A stretch of 64,000 bases of DNA. Source: Mangrovimonas xylaniphaga (GTDB taxonomy: Bacteria; Bacteroidota; Bacteroidia; Flavobacteriales; Flavobacteriaceae). How positions within the stretch are numbered: the first letter of the stretch is position 1; each line of letters begins with the position of its first letter. The translations under genes were made by a program, and so were the position numbers. The DNA lies in assembly GCF_001280435.1 (NCBI RefSeq), contig NZ_LBIP01000022.1, positions 94,569 to 158,568 of the forward strand, given 5' to 3'. Shown piece by piece: positions 59,623 through 64,000 of the stretch. The notes under the pieces are model-generated. The model had not been told where the DNA came from. It did no database searches and saw only the letters and a list, made by a program, of their open reading frames with translations.

Positions 59623-59661
59623 AAAAAAACTTCATCAGCACAAATATGCCAATGAAGTTTA
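59623..59661 (-). terminator. Terminator of pdhB
   Basis: Minus strand: AACTTCAT and ATGAAGTT form an 8-bp stem with an inner GCA/TGC pairing, followed by seven T. It ends 4 bases before the DUF5686 ATG. Confidence 0.85.
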
Positions 59662-59672
59662 TATAACGCAAA
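59641..59672 (-). promoter_or_regulatory. Candidate promoter of the DUF5686 gene inside the pdhB terminator
   Basis: Minus strand: TTTG at 59672-59669, 20-base spacer, CATATTTG at 59648-59641 (one mismatch). The -7 box lies in the terminator loop. Confidence 0.6.
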
Positions 59673-59682
59673 AAAACGCGTT

Positions 59683-60660
59683 TTATTTATACATTACCTT
59701 TTTTACAGCTTTAACAACATCGGTACTATTAGGCAACCATTGCTCCAATAAAACTGGAGAATAAGGCGCAGGAGTATCGGCAGTGTTAATTTTTACAACA
59801 GGAGCATCCAAATAATCGAATGCCTCAGATTGTACGATATAAGTAATCTCGGTTGAAACGTTTCCAAATGGCCAAGCTTCTTCCAATACTACCAATCTAT
59901 TTGTTTTCTTAACAGAAGCCAAAATAGTTGCTTTATCTAATGGACGTACAGTACGCAAATCGATAATTTCACAAGAAATTCCTTCTTTAGCCAATTCATC
60001 AGCAGCGATATAAGCTTCCTTAATGATTTTACCAAAAGATACAATGGTTACATCGGTTCCTTCACGCTTAATATCAGCTACCCCTAATGGAATAGTGTAT
60101 TCTCCTTCTGGCACTTCTCCTTTATCGCCATACATTTGCTCACTTTCCATGAAAATTACTGGATCGTCATCACGAATGGCTGATTTTAAAAGTCCTTTGG
60201 CATCGTAAGGATTTGATGGCACAACTACTTTAAGACCTGGCGTATTGGCAAACCAGCTTTCAAAAGCTTGAGAGTGAGTTGCAGCCAACTGACCTGCAGA
60301 AGCTGTAGGTCCACGAAATACGATAGGACACTTGAACTGTCCACCAGACATTTGTCTGATTTTTGCCGCGTTGTTTATAATTTGATCAATTCCAACCAAA
60401 GAGAAGTTAAACGTCATGAACTCAACAATTGGTCTGTTTCCAGTCATTGTCGAACCCACCGCGATTCCTGCAAAACCAAGTTCAGCAATAGGAGTGTCAA
60501 TAACACGCTTAGGGCCGAATTCATCCAACATTCCTTTTGATGCCTTGTAAGCACCATTGTATTCTGCGACTTCTTCACCCATTAAGTAAATGCTTTCATC
60601 TCTACGCATTTCTTCACTCATGGCTTCGCAAACAGCTTCTCTGAATTGAATTGTTTTCAT
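59683..60660 (-). CDS. pdhB: Pyruvate dehydrogenase E1 component, beta subunit
   Basis: 325-residue transketolase-like beta chain that closes the ThDP active site of the alpha2beta2 E1. The N-terminal IQFREAVCEAMSEEMRRDESIYLMGEEVAEYNGAYK segment is typical, and GxxSTEIT plus TPAPYSP near the C terminus are conserved in this family. The alpha subunit is not adjacent, so pdhA must be elsewhere, perhaps fused or in another operon. It is transcribed alone and ends in its own terminator. Confidence 0.93.
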   Translation of the reverse strand: MKTIQFREAVCEAMSEEMRRDESIYLMGEEVAEYNGAYKASKGMLDEFGPKRVIDTPIAELGFAGIAVGSTMTGNRPIVEFMTFNFSLVGIDQIINNAAKIRQMSGGQFKCPIVFRGPTASAGQLAATHSQAFESWFANTPGLKVVVPSNPYDAKGLLKSAIRDDDPVIFMESEQMYGDKGEVPEGEYTIPLGVADIKREGTDVTIVSFGKIIKEAYIAADELAKEGISCEIIDLRTVRPLDKATILASVKKTNRLVVLEEAWPFGNVSTEITYIVQSEAFDYLDAPVVKINTADTPAPYSPVLLEQWLPNSTDVVKAVKKVMYK

Positions 60661-61048
60661 TTGTATATTATTTAAATGGTCAGATAAAATTCACCTATTG
60701 CCCTGTAGAAAACTTACGGTTACAATAAGGCTCCTCTCATTTATATTTCAAGTTTAAATTGGATAGCAAAAATAGGAATAATTCATAAAAAAATAATCCC
60801 CTTTTCCCACGATTTGTAATTTTTGAAAGGCCCCAGATAAAACAGCATTCTATTTTCAAACCAAATTCACTCCTATTTTTAAGTAATTACCACAAAAACG
60901 CATATATATTTTAACTTTTTTTACCATAAACACCATATTTCTCTCAAAAAGGCAAAATTATATTATGCGTGCATAGCAAATATTCAAATGAATTTATTTA
61001 ACTTCGTAACCTCGAAAAAAAAAGTACTTATTAAATAATAATATCAAT
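60661..61048. promoter_or_regulatory. Divergent pdhB/etfB intergenic region
   Basis: 388 very AT-rich bases. A minus-strand TATTTTTG at 60774-60767 is a candidate pdhB -7 box with a weak -33. A further minus-strand TTTG-N16-TAATTTTG lies near 60945-60972. No convincing etfB promoter was found; the start is preceded by an A/T-rich tract. Confidence 0.5.
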
Positions 61049-61795
61049 ATGAAAATATTAGTATGTATTAGCCATGTACCTGATACGACTTCAAAAATTA
61101 ACTTTACCGAAGGCGACACTAAATTTGACACCAACGGTGTGCAGTTTGTAATCAATCCTAATGATGAATTTGGTTTGACTCGCGCCATGTGGTTTAAAGA
61201 AAAACAAGGTGCAACTGTAGATGTTGTAAATGTTGGAGGCCCTGAAACTGAACCTACCCTAAGAAAAGCCCTTGCCATTGGAGCAGATTCTGCTATTCGT
61301 GTAAACACAGAGCCAACCGACGGTTTTGTGGTTGCCAAACAATTGGCAAAAGTTGTGCAGGATGGTGGCTATGACCTTGTAATTGCCGGACGTGAGTCTA
61401 TCGACTACAACGGAGGTATGGTACCTGGTATGTTGGCACGTTTAAGCAATGCCAACTTCGTAAATACTTGTATTGGTCTTGAAGTTGAAGGCACTGCTGT
61501 AACAGCTGTAAGAGAAATTGATGGCGGAAAAGAAACCGTTAGCACTTCTTTCCCTCTTGTTATTGGAGGTCAAAAAGGGTTGGTAGAAGAAAGCGACTTG
61601 CGCATTCCTAATATGAGAGGAATTATGATGGCTCGTAAAAAGCCGTTAACAGTTCTAGAACCTGTGGAAGCATCTGCCGAAACAGCATCTGTAAAGTTTG
61701 AGAAACCAGCTCCAAAAGGTGCTGTTACCTTAATCGATCCAGACAACGTAGAAGAATTAGTTAACCTACTTCACAACGAAGCCAAAGTAATTTAA
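61049..61795 (+). CDS. etfB: Electron transfer flavoprotein, beta subunit
   Basis: 248 residues, the AMP-binding small subunit of the ETF heterodimer that takes electrons from acyl-CoA dehydrogenases to the respiratory chain. The N terminus MKILVCISHVPDTTSKINF and the mid-protein AGRESIDYNGGMVPGMLARL are family-typical, the latter holding the beta-subunit AMP/adenine site. It is followed by etfA after 64 bases on the same strand. Confidence 0.95.
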   Translation: MKILVCISHVPDTTSKINFTEGDTKFDTNGVQFVINPNDEFGLTRAMWFKEKQGATVDVVNVGGPETEPTLRKALAIGADSAIRVNTEPTDGFVVAKQLAKVVQDGGYDLVIAGRESIDYNGGMVPGMLARLSNANFVNTCIGLEVEGTAVTAVREIDGGKETVSTSFPLVIGGQKGLVEESDLRIPNMRGIMMARKKPLTVLEPVEASAETASVKFEKPAPKGAVTLIDPDNVEELVNLLHNEAKVI

Positions 61796-61859
61796 TAACC
61801 TACATATAAAACCCAATTGAATTTGATTCAATTTTAGTTTTATATATCAAATTAAGCTT

Positions 61860-62819
61860 ATGTCAGTTTTAGTATATACAGAATCAGAACAAGGAACATT
61901 TAAGAAAGTGGCGCTGGAAGTAGCGTCTTACGCCAAAGCTGTTGCCAACCAAATGGGCACTACCGTTACTGCGGTAACCATTAACGCCGAGGACACTTCC
62001 ATTTTAGGAACTTACGGTGTTGACAAAGTATTAAAGGTAAGTGATTCCCAATTAGAGAAATTCAATGCCAATGCTTACGCTAGTATCATTGCCCAAGCCG
62101 CTCAAAAAGAAGGCAGCCAAGTAGTGATTGTAAGCTCAAGTTCAGACAGTAAATATTTAGCGCCACTTTTGGCCGTAGACCTGAATGCAGGCTATGCTTC
62201 CAACGTAGTTGAAGCTCCAACAAGCACCGCTCCTTTCACAGTTAAACGTACAGCATTTACCAATAAAGCGTTCAACATGACTACCATCAATACCGATGTA
62301 AAATTGGTTGCGCTTTCTAAAAATGCCTTTGGTCTTGTTGAAAACAGTGCCGCCGCTGCTGCAGAAGACTTCACTCCTTCTATTCCGGAGTTTGGAGTAA
62401 ATGTACAATCGGTAGATAAAGTAACTGGAAAGGTTACCATTGCCGATGCAGAGATTGTAGTATCTGGTGGTCGTGGTCTTAAGGGACCTGAAAACTGGGG
62501 AATGGTAGAAGAGCTTGCCGATGTTTTAGGAGCTGCTACTGCTTGCTCAAAACCAGTGAGCGATTTAGGATGGCGTCCGCACAGTGAACACGTTGGGCAA
62601 ACAGGAAAACCTGTGGCTGCCAACCTGTACATTGCCATCGGAATTTCAGGAGCAATCCAGCATTTGGCTGGTATCAACGCTTCCAAGGTAAAAGTAGTGA
62701 TCAATACCGATCCTGAGGCTCCATTCTTTAAGGCGGCCGATTACGGAATTGTTGGAGACGCCTTTGAAGTTGTTCCTAAACTCATTGAAAAATTGAAGAC
62801 ATTTAAGGCACAACAATAA
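61860..62819 (+). CDS. etfA: Electron transfer flavoprotein, alpha subunit
   Basis: 319 residues, the FAD-binding subunit. The C-terminal FAD domain is unmistakable: SGGRGLKGPENWGM, then GWRPHSEHVGQTGKPVAANL, IAIGISGAIQHLAG and INTDPEAPFFKAADYGIVGD. The N-terminal half mirrors EtfB. No acyl-CoA dehydrogenase or ETF-quinone oxidoreductase is in the window. It ends 23 bases before a long dyad that may terminate the transcript. Confidence 0.96.
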   Translation: MSVLVYTESEQGTFKKVALEVASYAKAVANQMGTTVTAVTINAEDTSILGTYGVDKVLKVSDSQLEKFNANAYASIIAQAAQKEGSQVVIVSSSSDSKYLAPLLAVDLNAGYASNVVEAPTSTAPFTVKRTAFTNKAFNMTTINTDVKLVALSKNAFGLVENSAAAAAEDFTPSIPEFGVNVQSVDKVTGKVTIADAEIVVSGGRGLKGPENWGMVEELADVLGAATACSKPVSDLGWRPHSEHVGQTGKPVAANLYIAIGISGAIQHLAGINASKVKVVINTDPEAPFFKAADYGIVGDAFEVVPKLIEKLKTFKAQQ

Positions 62820-62842
62820 TATTTTTTATAACTTGTATCTTT

Positions 62843-62919
62843 AAAGGACTGTTTAAATTTAGTTGACTTACAAAATCTGTCATTAGTTGTTGCTAAAGTC
62901 CTAATTTAAACAGTTCTTT
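62843..62919. repeat. Long imperfect inverted repeat between etfA and the nuclease gene
   Basis: AAAGGACTGTTTAAATTTAG (62843-62862) pairs with CTAATTTAAACAGTTCTTT (62901-62919) over about 18 bp with one bulge and one G-T pair; GACTT (62865-62869) and AAGTC (62896-62900) extend the stem into the loop. On the plus strand it is followed by TGTTTTTTAT, so it may end the etf transcript. It lies 12 bases before the nuclease ATG. Confidence 0.7.
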
Positions 62920-62931
62920 GTGTTTTTTATT

Positions 62932-63537
62932 ATGAGTTTAGTACGTCTTAACATAAAAGGAATTTCATATAGTCAAACACAAAATGGTGCCTACGCACTT
63001 ATTTTGAACGAGGTTGATGGCGACCGAAAACTACCTATCGTGATAGGTGCTTTCGAGGCACAGTCCATTGCCATCGCCCTAGAAAAAGAAATCCGACCTC
63101 CAAGACCACTAACCCACGATTTATTCAAAAATTTTGCCGATCGGTTTGATATTATTGTCAAACAGGTCATTATTCATAAATTGGTCGATGGTGTATTCTA
63201 TTCGAGCTTGATTTGCGAACGCGATAAAATTGAAGAGATTATCGATGCCCGAACAAGTGACGCCATTGCCTTGGCCCTAAGGTTCCAAGCCCCTATTTTT
63301 ACCTATAAGAACATTTTGGACAAAGCTGGGATTTATTTAAAAGTAAACCCAAAAAGTGAAGAAGAAGGTGACAGTATCCTCGTGGATGATTTGGTTGCCG
63401 AAGAAGTTGAAGCTGGGATTCAGGAAAGTTTCAAGGACAAATCTTTGCAAGAATTAAATGCACTCTTGGAAGAAGCTGTTAAAAATGAGGATTATGAAAA
63501 AGCTGCGAAAATAAGGGACGAAATCTCCAAACGTTAG
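62932..63537 (+). CDS. Bifunctional nuclease family protein (DUF151) with UVR domain
   Basis: 201 residues from the ATG at 62932. Residues about 1-135 form the DUF151 bifunctional nuclease domain (LNEVDGDRKLPIVIGAFEAQSIAIAL and ARTSDAIALALRF are its conserved stretches). The C terminus (from about 170) is a UVR-like helical hairpin: ELNALLEEAVKNEDYEKAAKIRDEI. In plants and bacteria related proteins have DNase and RNase activity; activity here is inferred. It is followed by the partial gene at 63631, a common pairing with a nucleoside transporter in flavobacteria. Confidence 0.9.
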   Translation: MSLVRLNIKGISYSQTQNGAYALILNEVDGDRKLPIVIGAFEAQSIAIALEKEIRPPRPLTHDLFKNFADRFDIIVKQVIIHKLVDGVFYSSLICERDKIEEIIDARTSDAIALALRFQAPIFTYKNILDKAGIYLKVNPKSEEEGDSILVDDLVAEEVEAGIQESFKDKSLQELNALLEEAVKNEDYEKAAKIRDEISKR

Positions 63538-63630
63538 TTTCGCTGTTTAAAATGAGTGTTTGCTTGACGGTTATGGGTGCTTCAAATTAGTATTTTGTAG
63601 CTCACATATGATCTAATAAACTCAAAACAG

Positions 63631-64000
63631 ATGAAATATTTTTTCTTGGCTTTTACAGCTATTTTTTTTGCAATAAATACACTCTCATCGCAAAGCATTG
63701 AAAAAAAATGGCAATTTCAAACTATAGAAAACACAACAGGTCAACCACTTTCTTCTGTTTCTGATTCAGATTTTTTTCAATTGGAAAACGGTTCGTTTTC
63801 TTATCAAACGTCTGCCGAAAACCAAGAACCTCATACTGGAAATTACGTACACCAAAACAACGTTTTGGTACTGTACTATAACCAACCTAAAGACACCATA
63901 CGCCATTTCAGCATCAAGGAACTTACCGATTCCACTTTAGTATTCTCCGAAAAAGAAATCATCTATCACCTAAAGCCTGTTCCTACACCCACCCACACAT
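63631..64000 (+). CDS. N-terminal part of a secreted or membrane protein, possibly a CNT nucleoside transporter with lipocalin-like domain
   Basis: The reading frame runs from ATG at 63631 to the edge, 123 codons, without a stop. A hydrophobic signal-like stretch (residues 3-20) precedes a lipocalin-like beta segment (KKWQFQTIEN, FFQLENGSFSYQ, NNVLVLYYNQPKDTIRHFSIKELTDSTLVF). I recall this kind of N-terminal lipocalin-like part fused to NupC-type transporters in flavobacteria, adjacent to the nuclease gene; the transporter domain itself lies beyond the window. Partial, so only the start is certain. Confidence 0.65.
   Translation, partial: MKYFFLAFTAIFFAINTLSSQSIEKKWQFQTIENTTGQPLSSVSDSDFFQLENGSFSYQTSAENQEPHTGNYVHQNNVLVLYYNQPKDTIRHFSIKELTDSTLVFSEKEIIYHLKPVPTPTHT

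Overview
This window is a chromosomal segment of a Bacteroidota bacterium, almost certainly a member of the Flavobacteriaceae. The evidence is: low GC; promoters of the Bacteroidota type (TTTG, about 20 bp, TANNTTTG) with little Shine-Dalgarno signal; GLPGLI-family, DUF5686 and TonB-receptor-like outer-membrane proteins; an arginine pathway built on a carbamoylase of the N-acyl-ornithine type; and a SAM-II riboswitch. No prophage, insertion sequence or CRISPR array was seen. The species cannot be named from the sequence alone.

Bases 1 to about 30.5 kb form an amino-acid and nitrogen-assimilation block. It opens with the 3' end of leuC, then leuD and leuB, and a putative polyphosphate glucokinase. 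A tightly overlapping minus-strand arginine operon follows, in transcription order GNAT, argG, argC, proC, argD, argF', argB, argE-like, argH. Next comes the minus-strand ilv operon (ilvD, ilvB, ilvN, ilvC, ilvA) with a gapN-like aldehyde dehydrogenase behind it. A textbook attenuator precedes ilvD: a 23-codon leader peptide with nine Ile codons, an antiterminator segment over its stop codon, and an intrinsic terminator. Upstream are gltD and gltB, and divergent from them an outer-membrane porin, a P-II signal protein and an ammonium transporter. The glt/porin gap holds two copies of a CCCT-N9-AGGG dyad.

From 30.5 to 41.9 kb lie PEP carboxylase, metK behind a promoter and a SAM-II riboswitch with a possible switching helix, an MFS transporter, a secreted M28 peptidase, and an unrecognised three-gene cluster in which two paralogous helical proteins flank a sigma-70-like protein. 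Exonuclease III, a tandem UspA protein and tRNA-Tyr follow.

From 41.9 to 50.1 kb is a probable envelope regulon. A minus-strand operon encodes a small secreted protein, two GLPGLI proteins and a TonB-receptor-like barrel, facing a histidine kinase and OmpR-type regulator. Three GTTAAC repeats on a 10-bp period lie between the two start sites and are a strong candidate operator. An orphan RprY-like regulator with its own promoter follows.

From 50.1 to 64 kb are a deoxynucleoside kinase, an App1-like phosphatase, a DUF4010 membrane protein, a membrane pyrophosphatase next to a soluble one, a DUF5686 outer-membrane protein, the pyruvate dehydrogenase E1 beta subunit, electron-transfer flavoprotein subunits, a bifunctional nuclease, and the start of a protein cut by the window edge that may be a nucleoside transporter with an N-terminal lipocalin-like part.

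The observations most worth following are the GTTAAC operator array, the alternative pairing around the SAM-II aptamer, the ilv attenuator, the sigma-like gene flanked by paralogs, and the relocated glutamate in the membrane pyrophosphatase.
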